Below are positions 26,586 to 35,842 of a stretch of DNA of 64,000 bases, in pieces; the stretch's first letter is position 1; the number at the start of each line of letters is the position of its first letter. The DNA is taken from NCBI GenBank assembly GCA_021770755.1, contig JAETQI010000004.1:81852-145851 (forward strand), given 5' to 3'. A model generated the notes under the pieces. That model had not been told where the DNA came from. It saw only the letters and a list, made by a program, of their open reading frames with translations, and made no database searches. The stretch is from Lachnospiraceae bacterium. Lineage in GTDB: Bacteria > Bacillota > Clostridia > Lachnospirales > Lachnospiraceae. The position numbers and the translations under genes were made by a program.

Positions 26586-26614
26586 AAGATCATTGATGAG
26601 AAGGAGAAGAGAAG

Positions 26615-29600
26615 ATGTTTGATGCAAAGATGAATGTCCCCGAAGCGCCGCTTCACAGGGCGGAATTTGAACATGACAACTGCGGGATCGGCGCGGTTGT
26701 CAATATCAAGGGCACGAAGACGCGCGAGACGGTCGAGAATGCCTTAAAGATCGTGGAGAACCTGGAACACAGGGCCGGGAAGGACGCGGAGGGAAAGACG
26801 GGCGACGGCGTCGGTATCCTGGTCCAGATCTGTCATGACTTTTTTGTCAGGGCGGTAAAGCCGCTCGGGATCGAGCTTGGCGGTGAGCGGGAGTACGGTG
26901 TCGGCATGTTCTTCTTCCCGCAGGATGAGCTCAAGAGAAACCAGGCGAAGAAGATGTTTGAGATCATCGTCGAGAAGGAGGGCCTTGAGTTCTTAGGCTG
27001 GCGCGAGGTGCCGTGCGTGCCGGCAGTGCTCGGACACAAGGCGGTGGAGTGCATGCCCAATATCATGCAGGCGTTTGTGAAGAAACCGGCAAATGTGGAG
27101 CGGGGGCTTCCCTTTGACAGAAAGCTGTACATCGCAAGGCGCGTGTTTGAGCAGAGCTCTGATAACACGTATGTCGTATCGCTCAGCAGCAGGACAATCG
27201 TTTATAAGGGGATGTTCCTCGTCGCACAGCTACGGACATTTTTCAGGGATCTGCAGAGCAGCAACTATGTGTCGGCGATCGCGATCGTGCACTCCCGCTT
27301 CTCGACCAACACAAACCCGAGCTGGGAGCGGGCGCACCCGAACCGCTTTATCGTACATAATGGAGAGATCAACACGATCCGCGGCAATGTCGACAAGATG
27401 CTTGCGCGCGAGGAAAATATGGAGTCCGAATTTTTGAGCCACGAGTTTCACAAGGTACTGCCGGTGGTCAACGCGCAGGGCTCCGACTCGGCGATGCTCG
27501 ACAACACGCTGGAATTTCTGGTGATGAGCGGCATGGAGCTCCCGCTTGCGGTCATGATCACGATACCGGAGCCGTGGGCGAACAATAAGACGATGTCGCA
27601 GTCCAAGAAAGATTTTTATCAGTATTACGCGACGATGATGGAGCCGTGGGACGGTCCGGCGTCAATTCTCTTCTCAGACGGGGATATCATGGGAGCGGTG
27701 CTCGATAGGAACGGGCTTCGGCCGTCGCGCTATTACATCACGTCCGATGACCAGTTGATCCTGTCGTCGGAGGTCGGCGTGCTGCCGGTCGACGCGTCGA
27801 AGATCGTGAAGAAAGACAGACTCCGCCCCGGAAAAATGCTTCTGGTGGATACGGTGAAGGGGGAGGTCATCGACGATGACACGCTGAAGGAGAAGTTTGC
27901 AAAGAGCCACCCTTACGGGGCGTGGCTTGACTCCAACCTTGTCACGCTGAGGGAGTTAAAGATACCGAATGTGCGGGTGCCGGCATTTTCTGACGAGGAG
28001 CGCCAGCGAATGCAGAAGGCGTTTGGCTACACCTACGACGAGCTCCAGACCAGTATCCTGCCGATGGCAAAAAACGGCGGGGAGAGCATCGGCGCGATGG
28101 GGGTCGACACGCCGATCCCGGTGTTGTCCAGGACGCACCACCAGTTGTCGCACTATTTCAAACAGCAGTTTGCCCAGGTGACGAATCCGCCGATCGACGC
28201 GATCCGCGAGGAGGTTGTCACATCGACGACCGTGTATATCGGAAAGGACGGCAACCTTCTGCACGACACGGAGAAGAACTGCAATGTGCTCAAGGTCAAC
28301 AACCCGATCCTCACGATAACAGACCTGTTAAAGATCAGGAATATGAAACGCGAGGGCTTCAAGGTCGAGGTCATTCCGATCATTTATTATAAGAATACCA
28401 GCCTCGAGCGCGCGATCGACCGCCTGTATGTGGAGGCGGACCGCGCCTACCGCGAGGGCGTGAACATCATGATCCTCTCGGACCGCGGCGTGGATGAGAA
28501 CCATGTGGCGATCCCCTCGCTGCTGGCGGTATCGGCGATGCAGAAACATCTGATCCGCACGAAGAAGAGAACGAGCGTGGCGCTGATCATCGAGTCTGCA
28601 GAGCCGAGGGAGGTGCACGACTTTGCGGCGCTGATCGGCTATGGCGCCTGCGCAGTGAACCCCTATCTGGCACAGGAATCCATCAAGGAGCTGATCGACA
28701 ACGGCATGCTCGACAAGGATTACCATGCGGCGGTGGACGATTACAATGACGCGATCCTCCATGGTATCGTTAAGATCGCGTCAAAGATGGGGATTTCCAC
28801 GATCCAGTCGTACCAGGGTTCCCAGATCTTTGAGGCGATCGGGATCGACGCTGACGTGGTCGATAAATATTTTACCAATACGGTCTGCAGGGTGGGCGGC
28901 ATCACGCTGCAGGATATCGCAAAGGAAGTGGATGCGTTGCATTCCCTGGCGTTCGATCCGCTGGGACTTGCGACGGACTTGACGCTCGACAGCCCGGGAC
29001 AGCACAAGTCGAGAGGCGGGGCGGAGGAGCATCTCTACAATCCTGCCACGATCCACATGCTGCAGCAGTCCACCCAGAAGGGCAGTTATGAGATGTTCAA
29101 ACAGTACTCGGACATGATCAATGACGAGAACAGTGTCCGCAATATCAGGGGACTGATGGATTTTAACTATCCAAAGAAAAGTATCCCGCTCGACGAGGTC
29201 GAGAGCGTGGACAGCATCGTCACCCGTTTCAAGACAGGCGCGATGTCCTACGGCTCGATCTCAAAGGAAGCGCATGAGACGCTTGCGATCGCGATGAACC
29301 GGCTTCACGGAAAGTCCAACTCCGGCGAGGGCGGCGAGGATCTGGACCGCATGGTGATCGGACCAGACGGGATCAACCGCTGCTCGGCGATCAAGCAGGT
29401 GGCGAGTGGGCGTTTTGGCGTCACCAGCAGATATCTGGTGAGCGCGCAGGAGATCCAGATCAAGATGGCGCAGGGTGCAAAGCCCGGCGAGGGCGGACAT
29501 CTGCCTGCCGGAAAGGTTTACCCGTGGGTGGCAAAGACAAGGCATTCCACGCCCGGTGTCGGGCTGATCTCGCCTCCGCCCCACCATGATATCTATTCGA

Positions 29601-31174
29601 TCGAGGATCTGGCGCAGTTGATCTATGACTTGAAAAATTCGAATAAAGATGCCAGGATCAGTGTCAAGCTTGTCTCGGAGGCAGGCGTCGGCACGGTCGC
29701 GGCCGGCGTTGCGAAAGCCGGTGCGCAGGTGGTATTGATCTCCGGCTATGACGGCGGTACAGGAGCGGCGCCGAAGAGTTCGATCCATAATGCGGGGCTT
29801 CCGTGGGAGCTTGGGCTTGCGGAGACACACCAGACATTGATCCAGAACGGCCTCAGAAATAAAGTCCGCATCGAGACGGACGGCAAGCTGATGACAGGGC
29901 GTGACGTCGCCATCGCGGCGATCCTCGGCGCGGAGGAATTTGGCTTTGCGACAGCGCCGCTCGTGACGATGGGATGTGTGATGATGCGCGTATGCAATCT
30001 TGACACATGCCCGGTAGGCGTTGCGACGCAGAATCCGGAGCTCAGAAAGCGCTTTAAGGGCAAGCCGGAGTACGTCATGAACTTTATGCGGTTTATCGCG
30101 CAGGAGCTGCGCGAGTACATGGCGAAGCTCGGCGTCCGCACAGTCGACGATCTGGTCGGGCGCACGGATCTGTTGAAGATGCGCGACGAACTGCCGAAAG
30201 GAACAGTGAAGCTCGACCTGAGCCTGATATTAAACAATCCATACCGGAAAGAGAAGGCTGTATTTGATCCGAAGCAGGTGTATGATTTTGAACTGGAGAA
30301 GACACTGGATGAAAAAGTGCTGTTGAAGCAGCTCGGCGGTGCGCTGGAAGCAGGCAAGGAGCATAAGGCTCCCAGGAAGAAGAGCATCGAGCTGGAGGTC
30401 ACCAACACAGACCGCTCGTTTGGTACGATCTTTGGCTCGGAGATCACGAAACGGTACGATGATACGCTGGAGGAAGATACCTTCCGCGTGCGCTGCAACG
30501 GCGCCGGGGGGCAGAGCTTTGGCGCTTTTATACCAAACGGTCTCACGCTGGAGCTGGCAGGCGACTCCAACGACTATTTTGGCAAGGGCTTATCCGGGGG
30601 CAAGCTGATCGTGTACCCGCCAAAGGGCAGTACGTTCAGGCAGGACGAGAACATCATCGTGGGAAATGTGGCGCTGTACGGCGCGACAAGCGGCAAGGCG
30701 TTCATTAACGGCGTTGCCGGGGAGCGGTTCTGCGTCAGGAATTCGGGTGCAGTGGCGGTTGTCGAGGGCGTGGGCGATCACGGCTGTGAGTATATGACAG
30801 GCGGCCGCGTCGTCGTGCTCGGCGGCACGGGCAAGAACTTTGCGGCAGGCATGAGCGGCGGCATTGCATATGTGCTCGACGAGGAGAACGACCTGTATAT
30901 GAGAGTGAACAAGGAGATGATCTCCATGAGTGAGATCACCAATAAATATGACGTGATCGAGTTGAAGGGAATGATCCAGGAGCACGTGGCGTGCACCAAC
31001 TCCGAGAAGGGCAGAAAGATACTGGAGAACTTTGGCGAGTACCTGCCGAAGTTCAAGAAGATCATTCCGTTTGATTACGAGCGCATGTTAAAGACCATCG
31101 TCCAGATGGAAGAAAAAGGGCTCAGCGCGGAGCAGGCACAGATCGAGGCGTTTTATGCCAATACTCATAAATAG
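26615..31174 (+). CDS. gltB: Glutamate synthase, large subunit
   Basis: 1519 residues. N-terminal class II glutamine amidotransferase with the nucleophile in 'HDNCGIGAVV' (Cys 23, to be exposed by propeptide cleavage); central domain; FMN-binding synthase domain with 'SGEGGED', 'KPGEGGHLP', 'GYDGGTGAAP' and the 3Fe-4S cluster cysteines in 'GCVMMRVCNLDTCPVG'; C-terminal beta-helix with repeated glycine motifs. AAGGAG is nine bases before the start. It makes two glutamates from glutamine and 2-oxoglutarate with electrons delivered by GltD. Expression is likely controlled by the leader terminator upstream. Confidence 0.98.
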   Translation: MFDAKMNVPEAPLHRAEFEHDNCGIGAVVNIKGTKTRETVENALKIVENLEHRAGKDAEGKTGDGVGILVQICHDFFVRAVKPLGIELGGEREYGVGMFFFPQDELKRNQAKKMFEIIVEKEGLEFLGWREVPCVPAVLGHKAVECMPNIMQAFVKKPANVERGLPFDRKLYIARRVFEQSSDNTYVVSLSSRTIVYKGMFLVAQLRTFFRDLQSSNYVSAIAIVHSRFSTNTNPSWERAHPNRFIVHNGEINTIRGNVDKMLAREENMESEFLSHEFHKVLPVVNAQGSDSAMLDNTLEFLVMSGMELPLAVMITIPEPWANNKTMSQSKKDFYQYYATMMEPWDGPASILFSDGDIMGAVLDRNGLRPSRYYITSDDQLILSSEVGVLPVDASKIVKKDRLRPGKMLLVDTVKGEVIDDDTLKEKFAKSHPYGAWLDSNLVTLRELKIPNVRVPAFSDEERQRMQKAFGYTYDELQTSILPMAKNGGESIGAMGVDTPIPVLSRTHHQLSHYFKQQFAQVTNPPIDAIREEVVTSTTVYIGKDGNLLHDTEKNCNVLKVNNPILTITDLLKIRNMKREGFKVEVIPIIYYKNTSLERAIDRLYVEADRAYREGVNIMILSDRGVDENHVAIPSLLAVSAMQKHLIRTKKRTSVALIIESAEPREVHDFAALIGYGACAVNPYLAQESIKELIDNGMLDKDYHAAVDDYNDAILHGIVKIASKMGISTIQSYQGSQIFEAIGIDADVVDKYFTNTVCRVGGITLQDIAKEVDALHSLAFDPLGLATDLTLDSPGQHKSRGGAEEHLYNPATIHMLQQSTQKGSYEMFKQYSDMINDENSVRNIRGLMDFNYPKKSIPLDEVESVDSIVTRFKTGAMSYGSISKEAHETLAIAMNRLHGKSNSGEGGEDLDRMVIGPDGINRCSAIKQVASGRFGVTSRYLVSAQEIQIKMAQGAKPGEGGHLPAGKVYPWVAKTRHSTPGVGLISPPPHHDIYSIEDLAQLIYDLKNSNKDARISVKLVSEAGVGTVAAGVAKAGAQVVLISGYDGGTGAAPKSSIHNAGLPWELGLAETHQTLIQNGLRNKVRIETDGKLMTGRDVAIAAILGAEEFGFATAPLVTMGCVMMRVCNLDTCPVGVATQNPELRKRFKGKPEYVMNFMRFIAQELREYMAKLGVRTVDDLVGRTDLLKMRDELPKGTVKLDLSLILNNPYRKEKAVFDPKQVYDFELEKTLDEKVLLKQLGGALEAGKEHKAPRKKSIELEVTNTDRSFGTIFGSEITKRYDDTLEEDTFRVRCNGAGGQSFGAFIPNGLTLELAGDSNDYFGKGLSGGKLIVYPPKGSTFRQDENIIVGNVALYGATSGKAFINGVAGERFCVRNSGAVAVVEGVGDHGCEYMTGGRVVVLGGTGKNFAAGMSGGIAYVLDEENDLYMRVNKEMISMSEITNKYDVIELKGMIQEHVACTNSEKGRKILENFGEYLPKFKKIIPFDYERMLKTIVQMEEKGLSAEQAQIEAFYANTHK

Positions 31175-31264
31175 TACGAGAAGAACTTCTAGCCGCTCAC
31201 AGCAAAGGCTGTTTCGCGGAGAAGTTCTAAATCTCGTACAGAAGAACGCAAGTGCAGCGTTCTT
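31174..31264 (+). other. Two intergenic hairpins between gltB and gltD
   Basis: The first is a long imperfect hairpin: GTACGAGA (31174-31181) with TCTCGTAC (31232-31239), with AGAACTTCT/AGAAGTTCT and CCGC/GCGG inside. The second pairs AAGAACGC (31242-31249) with GCGTTCTT (31257-31264). Neither ends in a T run, so they may act as RNA-stability or processing elements setting the gltB:gltD ratio. Confidence 0.6.
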
Positions 31265-31310
31265 CGCGATATGGACTTCAGAGTATGGAAAGGAATAAGG
31301 GTTATAGAAG

Positions 31311-32804
31311 ATGGGAAAACCAACAGGATTTTTGGATTATGAGAGAAAAACCTCCGCGGCGGAAGCGCCGGAGGAGCGGATCAGACATTTCAATGAATTT
31401 CATGAGCATCTTCCTATAGAGGAACAGCAGAAACAGGGCGCCCGCTGTATGGAGTGCGGCGTGCCGTTCTGCCAGTCGGGTATGACGATCGCGGGCATGA
31501 CCTCCGGCTGTCCGCTGCACAATCTGGTGCCGGAGTGGAATGATCTGGTGTATATGGGCAACTGGGAGCGCGCCTATAACCGGCTGAAAAAGACGAACAA
31601 CTTTCCGGAGTTCACGTCCAGGGTGTGCCCTGCGCTCTGTGAGAACGCCTGCACCTGTGGTCTGAACGGCGACGCGGTGGCGACGAAGGAAAACGAGTAT
31701 GCCATTATCGAGAATGCGTATAAGACAGGGCTTGCGGGCGCAAAACCGCCCAAGGTGCGCACCAGCAAGACCGTCGCGGTGGTCGGGAGCGGACCTGCCG
31801 GGCTTGCCGTGGCTGATCAGCTAAATAAGAGAGGGCACAATGTCACCGTGTTTGAGCGCAGTGACCGCCTCGGCGGGCTTCTGATGTACGGGATCCCGAA
31901 CATGAAGCTCGAGAAGCACATCATCGACCGCAAGATCAGGATCATGGAGGAAGAAGGTGTAAAGTTTTTCACAAACACCGATATCGGCAGGGACGTCAAG
32001 TCCAAAAAGCTCGTGGAGGGTTTTGACCGGATCGTGTTTGCGTGCGGCGCCTCCAATCCGAGGGACATCAATGCGCCTGGAAGGGATGCAAAGGGAATTT
32101 ATTTTGCAGTGGATTTTTTAAAAGGCGTGACAAAGAGCCTGCTCGATTCCGATCTTGCGGACAACGCCCATGTGTCCGCAAAGGGAAAGGATGTGGTGAT
32201 CATCGGCGGCGGCGACACGGGAAACGACTGCGTGGGAACTTCGATCCGGCTCGGCGCGAAGTCCGTGACGCAGATCGAGATGATGCCCAAAGCGCCGGAC
32301 ACCAGGGCGGAGAACAATCCATGGCCGGAGTGGCCGAAGATCTGCAAGACCGATTACGGCCAGGAGGAGGCGATCGCGCTGTTTGGGCACGATCCGCGCA
32401 TCTATGAGTCCACGGTCAAGGAGTTCATCAAAGACAAGAATGGCAGTCTCTGCGGCGTGAAGATCGTGAAGCTCACATGGGAAAAAGATCCAGAGAGCGG
32501 CAGGATGAACATGAAGGAGATCGCAGGGAGCGAGCAGGTGCTGGAGGCACAGCTTGTGCTGATCGCGGCGGGCTTCCTCGGCAGCCAGAAGTATGTCACG
32601 GACGCGTTTGGGCTGGAGCTGGACGCGCGCACCAACGTAAAGACCGAGCCCGGCAGATTCAGGACCAGCGCGGACAATATCTTTGTCGCGGGCGACATGC
32701 ATACCGGGCAGTCGCTCGTTGTCAAGGCGATCCGCCAGGGGCGCGAGTGCGCGCGCGAAGTCGATGAGAGCCTGATGGGGTACTCGAATATGTTTGTACA
32801 GTAA
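31311..32804 (+). CDS. gltD: Glutamate synthase, small subunit
   Basis: 497 residues. N-terminal iron-sulphur segment with 'CMECGVPFCQ' and 'CPALCENACTCG'; FAD-binding 'VVGSGPAGLAVADQL'; NADPH-binding 'VIIGGGDTGNDCVG'; C-terminal 'IFVAGDMHTGQSLVVKAIRQG'. It oxidises NAD(P)H and passes electrons to GltB. It is encoded directly after gltB with a 136-base spacer of two hairpins and is followed by a strong terminator, so gltBD is a two-gene operon. Confidence 0.97.
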   Translation: MGKPTGFLDYERKTSAAEAPEERIRHFNEFHEHLPIEEQQKQGARCMECGVPFCQSGMTIAGMTSGCPLHNLVPEWNDLVYMGNWERAYNRLKKTNNFPEFTSRVCPALCENACTCGLNGDAVATKENEYAIIENAYKTGLAGAKPPKVRTSKTVAVVGSGPAGLAVADQLNKRGHNVTVFERSDRLGGLLMYGIPNMKLEKHIIDRKIRIMEEEGVKFFTNTDIGRDVKSKKLVEGFDRIVFACGASNPRDINAPGRDAKGIYFAVDFLKGVTKSLLDSDLADNAHVSAKGKDVVIIGGGDTGNDCVGTSIRLGAKSVTQIEMMPKAPDTRAENNPWPEWPKICKTDYGQEEAIALFGHDPRIYESTVKEFIKDKNGSLCGVKIVKLTWEKDPESGRMNMKEIAGSEQVLEAQLVLIAAGFLGSQKYVTDAFGLELDARTNVKTEPGRFRTSADNIFVAGDMHTGQSLVVKAIRQGRECAREVDESLMGYSNMFVQ

Positions 32805-32831
32805 CTTCGATAGTATAGTATTTTACGGTAA

Positions 32832-32863
32832 AAAAAGCTCTTGCGTGCAGGCAGGAGCTTTTT
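32832..32863 (+). terminator. Terminator of the gltBD operon
   Basis: AAAAAGCTCTTGC (32832-32844) pairs with GCAGGAGCTTTTT (32851-32863) with one G-T pair. Confidence 0.9.
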
Positions 32864-32912
32864 GGCTGGGAAATTTTTAACAGCAATTTATATAAAGGAT
32901 TTCGCGATTTAT

Positions 32913-33041
32913 ATGATGGATGCAATTACCGGATATGGTATTTTTGACATTAGGATATTGTTAAAACACGCTCTAGACAATGTAGCATACGGGCTTTTGT
33001 TACTTATGCTGTGGTTGCTCTTGTATTTTTCCGTTGGATAA
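32913..33041 (+). CDS. Possible small membrane peptide upstream of ptuA
   Basis: An open frame of 42 residues starting 'MMDAITGYGIFDI' with a single strongly hydrophobic segment 'YGLLLLMLWLLLYFSVG' at its C terminus. Ribosome site is weak (AAAGGA about 13 bases upstream). It ends 38 bases before the ptuA start, on the same strand and with the same A+T-rich composition, so it might belong to the Septu-like unit. It could equally be chance coding in a leader. Confidence 0.35.
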   Translation: MMDAITGYGIFDIRILLKHALDNVAYGLLLLMLWLLLYFSVG

Positions 33042-33079
33042 AATATAATACAAGTAAAGTCAGCAGAGAGGAGAAATCA

Positions 33080-34192
33080 ATGGAGCATTTTATCACAGGA
33101 ATACAGATTTGCGAATTAAGAAATCTGTCTGATATTACAATAGTGTTAAATCAGGAAGACAGGCAGCACCTGATGATTACTGGAAAAAATGGCTCAGGTA
33201 AAACCTCATTACTTATTGCCCTTGAGGGATACTTAGCGGAAATGGTATACGAAGAGCGTCTGAACGAATTTAATCCTCAAATACGTGCGGTCTTTAATGA
33301 TGAAAATTCTTTGCATGACCTATATGGAAGTGGAAAGTTTATTATCGCGTGTTTTCCGGCAGACAGAAAAATACAGATTCTTCGAGCCAACGGAGTGGAA
33401 GACATCAAATTAAGTACGGCATATGATATTGAAGAGAATCCAAGCGCACTTCTGCATAAATATATGGTTCATTTGAAAACACAGCAGGCATATGCCAGAA
33501 ATGAGGGAAGCGAGGAGGACGTTGACAGGATTCAGAAATGGTTTGACCGTTTTGTGGGGGCATTGCGTATTTTGCTGGAAGACGATTCTTTGACACTGGA
33601 ATATGACTATAAGACATATGATTTCAAGATTCATGAAGCTGGAAGAAAACCTTTTGGACTGGATGTGCTTTCGGATGGCTATTCTTCTGTTATTCACATT
33701 GTGTCAGATTTAATGTTAAGGATGGATCAGGATTGGCTTTTTAAGGACGGGATCAGCGAATACAATGTAGAGGGTGTCGTGCTGATTGACGAACTGGAAA
33801 CACATCTTCACATTGAACTGCAGAAAAAAATCATGCCATTTTTGACGGCTTTTTTTCCAAGAATTCAGTTTATTGTGACCACACATTCGCCGTATATACT
33901 AAATTCCATATCCAATGCCAAGGCATATGATTTAGAAAACTGTATTGAACTGGAAAACCTGTCACTGTATTCTGCAGATGGACTAGCAGAAGGGTATTTT
34001 GGCGCGGATGAGTATTCGGATGAACTCAAGGAGAAATTAAACCAATACAAGGAACTGTCAGGCAAAATAAATCTGACAGAGGATGAACGCGCCCAACGGG
34101 CAAGGCTTCGAATGGAATTAAAAAATATTCCAAAAGGATTATCCATAGAGGCGAGAGATCAATTTGAGGAAATCGAAGGGATGCGTTTATGA
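33080..34192 (+). CDS. ptuA: Septu-like defence ATPase
   Basis: 370 residues, OLD/ABC-type ATPase of the AAA_15/AAA_21 group: Walker A 'GKNGSGKTSLLIALEGYL', signature-like 'LSDGYSSVIHIV', Walker B 'GVVLIDELETHLH', and the H-motif 'FIVTTHSPYILNSI'. ATG 33080 follows GAGGAGAAATCA. The stop overlaps the start of an HNH nuclease gene by four bases, exactly as in Septu (ptuA-ptuB) anti-phage systems. The ATPase is thought to hold the nuclease in check until infection changes nucleotide levels. Confidence 0.87.
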   Translation: MEHFITGIQICELRNLSDITIVLNQEDRQHLMITGKNGSGKTSLLIALEGYLAEMVYEERLNEFNPQIRAVFNDENSLHDLYGSGKFIIACFPADRKIQILRANGVEDIKLSTAYDIEENPSALLHKYMVHLKTQQAYARNEGSEEDVDRIQKWFDRFVGALRILLEDDSLTLEYDYKTYDFKIHEAGRKPFGLDVLSDGYSSVIHIVSDLMLRMDQDWLFKDGISEYNVEGVVLIDELETHLHIELQKKIMPFLTAFFPRIQFIVTTHSPYILNSISNAKAYDLENCIELENLSLYSADGLAEGYFGADEYSDELKEKLNQYKELSGKINLTEDERAQRARLRMELKNIPKGLSIEARDQFEEIEGMRL

Positions 34193-34869
34193 TAAAAATA
34201 GAGCGGAAGATGACAGAGAAGGCGCAGAAAGCGGTAGAGTCCTTACAGAAGGCAAAAGCAAAAGGCGGTTCGTATAATATGGAGGCAGTCAATGCGGCAC
34301 TAAGGGAAATGTTTCATGGAAAGTGCTATATCTGTGAAAATAAAAAGATTACATCGTATCAGATAGAACATCTCAGCGCGCATCGTGGAAATGATGATTT
34401 AAAGTATGACTGGAATAATCTTTTTTTGTCCTGTGCGCATTGTAACAATACAAAACTTGGCCGCTATGAGCCAATTATTGACTGTACAAAAGTGAACGTC
34501 GAGGAACTGATTGCATTTCGGAAAAAGGGGTATTTTGGAACAGATGAAGAACTGGTATTTGACATGCTTGATTCTGATGAGAAAACTGTAAATACAATCA
34601 AATTACTTCGGGAAGTTTATTATGGATCAACACCGCAGAAGAAAATGGAGGCAAAAATATTGAGAAAGATATTGAGGCAGGAGCTTTCAGAGTTTAAAGA
34701 ATATGTACGCGAGTATCGGGAGGCAGAGGACGAAGAGAAGGAGGATCTTAGGTGTTGTATTAAACAGCAGTTAAGTGATAGCGCTCCGTTTGCCGCTTTT
34801 AAGAGGTGGCTGATCAGGGATCATAGTGACGCTTATCCTGAGTTATTATTGCTTCTGCGGCAGCATTAA
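34189..34869 (+). CDS. ptuB: Septu-like HNH nuclease
   Basis: 226 residues with a zinc-finger HNH core: 'CYICENKKITSYQIEHLSAHRG' (CxxC, then H) and 'YDWNNLFLSCAHCNNTKLG' (N and second CxxC). The N-terminal 'MTEKAQKAVESLQKAKA' helix and the position of the HNH match PtuB. ATGA overlap with ptuA means coupled translation. Likely cuts phage or host DNA once released from the ATPase. The pair is A+T-richer than gltD upstream, in line with acquisition as a defence cassette. Confidence 0.87.
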   Translation: MIKIERKMTEKAQKAVESLQKAKAKGGSYNMEAVNAALREMFHGKCYICENKKITSYQIEHLSAHRGNDDLKYDWNNLFLSCAHCNNTKLGRYEPIIDCTKVNVEELIAFRKKGYFGTDEELVFDMLDSDEKTVNTIKLLREVYYGSTPQKKMEAKILRKILRQELSEFKEYVREYREAEDEEKEDLRCCIKQQLSDSAPFAAFKRWLIRDHSDAYPELLLLLRQH

Positions 34870-35005
34870 CCGAAGAATTATTTAGCAGATTAAGGAATTA
34901 TTTATGACAAGTACGCCGTATAAATGTTCATCTGCAAAGAAGAAAATCGCAGGCATAGTGGGCTATGTCAAGATTTTCCAGGCAATGGAAAGAGAGGGGA
35001 TTTAT

Positions 35006-35227
35006 ATGAATAGTGACAACCATATGATCGATGAGGTGCTAAAGCATCTCGACAGCGAGCTGGCGCAGGGTGCTATGCGAATGAGCGTTGTTTTCGACGA
35101 GGAAGCCAGGGAAGAAAAATCCGTGTCGCACAAATGCTGCCACAGCTACGGCAGACCAGCCACAGAGACTGTCGGACTGCTCGACATGTACACCGATATC
35201 AGCGCGGGCGCTTCTGACCGGGGATAA
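35006..35227 (+). CDS. Small conserved protein, 73 residues
   Basis: Starts 'MNSDNHMIDEVLKHLDSELA' and contains 'MSVVFDEEA', a 'VSHKCCHSYGRPA' Cys-Cys-His patch and 'TVGLLDMYTD'. I have the impression of a small family common in Lachnospiraceae but cannot name a function. AGAGAGGGG is about eight bases before ATG 35006. No membrane segment. The 136 bases between ptuB and this gene hold no other gene. Confidence 0.65.
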   Translation: MNSDNHMIDEVLKHLDSELAQGAMRMSVVFDEEAREEKSVSHKCCHSYGRPATETVGLLDMYTDISAGASDRG

Positions 35228-35262
35228 TAAGGAGATCAAGGTATCCGCTGTCGGCGGACTGT

Positions 35263-35708
35263 ATGATTTACGAAGATGGAGATGAAGCTTTGCCATCATT
35301 GTTGCGATGACTGAGGATGACCGCTATGTCTGTGTCAGGCAGTTCAGACAGGGGATCCGGCAGGTAACTACTGAATTCTGTGCCGGATGCATCGAGTGTA
35401 TCGACGGTGTTTTGGAAGACACCCTGTCCGCTGCCAAACGGGAACTTCTGGAGGAGACCGGCTATGGCAATGACGATTGGAGACACCTGTTAACGGTTCC
35501 TTCCTATGCTACGCTGTCAGATAACTACATGAGTATCTTTGTGGCAAAAAACTGTCATAAGATCAACAGCCAGCAGGATTTGGATGAGGATGAATTTCTG
35601 AATGTATATCTGTATTCCAGAGATGAATTTGAAGAAAAGGTCAAAAACGGTGAGTTCGCACAGGCTGCACATATATTGGCGTTATTGATGGCTGATCAGG
35701 GCGGTTGA
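35263..35708 (+). pseudogene. NUDIX hydrolase with broken N terminus (ADP-ribose pyrophosphatase-like)
   Basis: The body reads 'SFAIIVAMTEDDRYVCVRQFRQGI' and continues with 'AAKRELLEETGYG', the core of a NUDIX box. The conserved frame is open back only to a stop at 35283-35285. The first codons that such proteins need appear in another frame ('MIYEDGDE' from ATG 35263), which then runs into a stop, so one frameshift near 35284 separates them. An extra 'ECIDG' lies where the first Gly of the box should be. If the internal ATG 35307 is used the product is 133 residues without the first strands; probably non-functional. Confidence 0.65.
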
Positions 35709-35783
35709 TCTACTGTTTTTTGGAATTATGTATCCACTGAAAATAAGGACGCCTATATCAGCAATGATTGCTTTCGATAAAAC

Positions 35784-35820
35784 ACAGGGAACTGCATCAG
35801 TAGCGCAGTTCCCTGTTTGA
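35784..35820. terminator. Terminator between the NUDIX remnant and the GH94 gene
   Basis: ACAGGGAACTGC (35784-35795) pairs with GCAGTTCCCTGT (35805-35816); short T runs on both sides suggest it serves both convergent genes. Confidence 0.85.
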
Positions 35821-35842
35821 TTTATCTGACGCTATACGCGGT

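Noticed and set aside
29746..30570. Leftward open frame of 274 codons inside gltB
   Set aside because: Ser/Pro/Arg-rich antisense product over the conserved FMN domain coding region of gltB.
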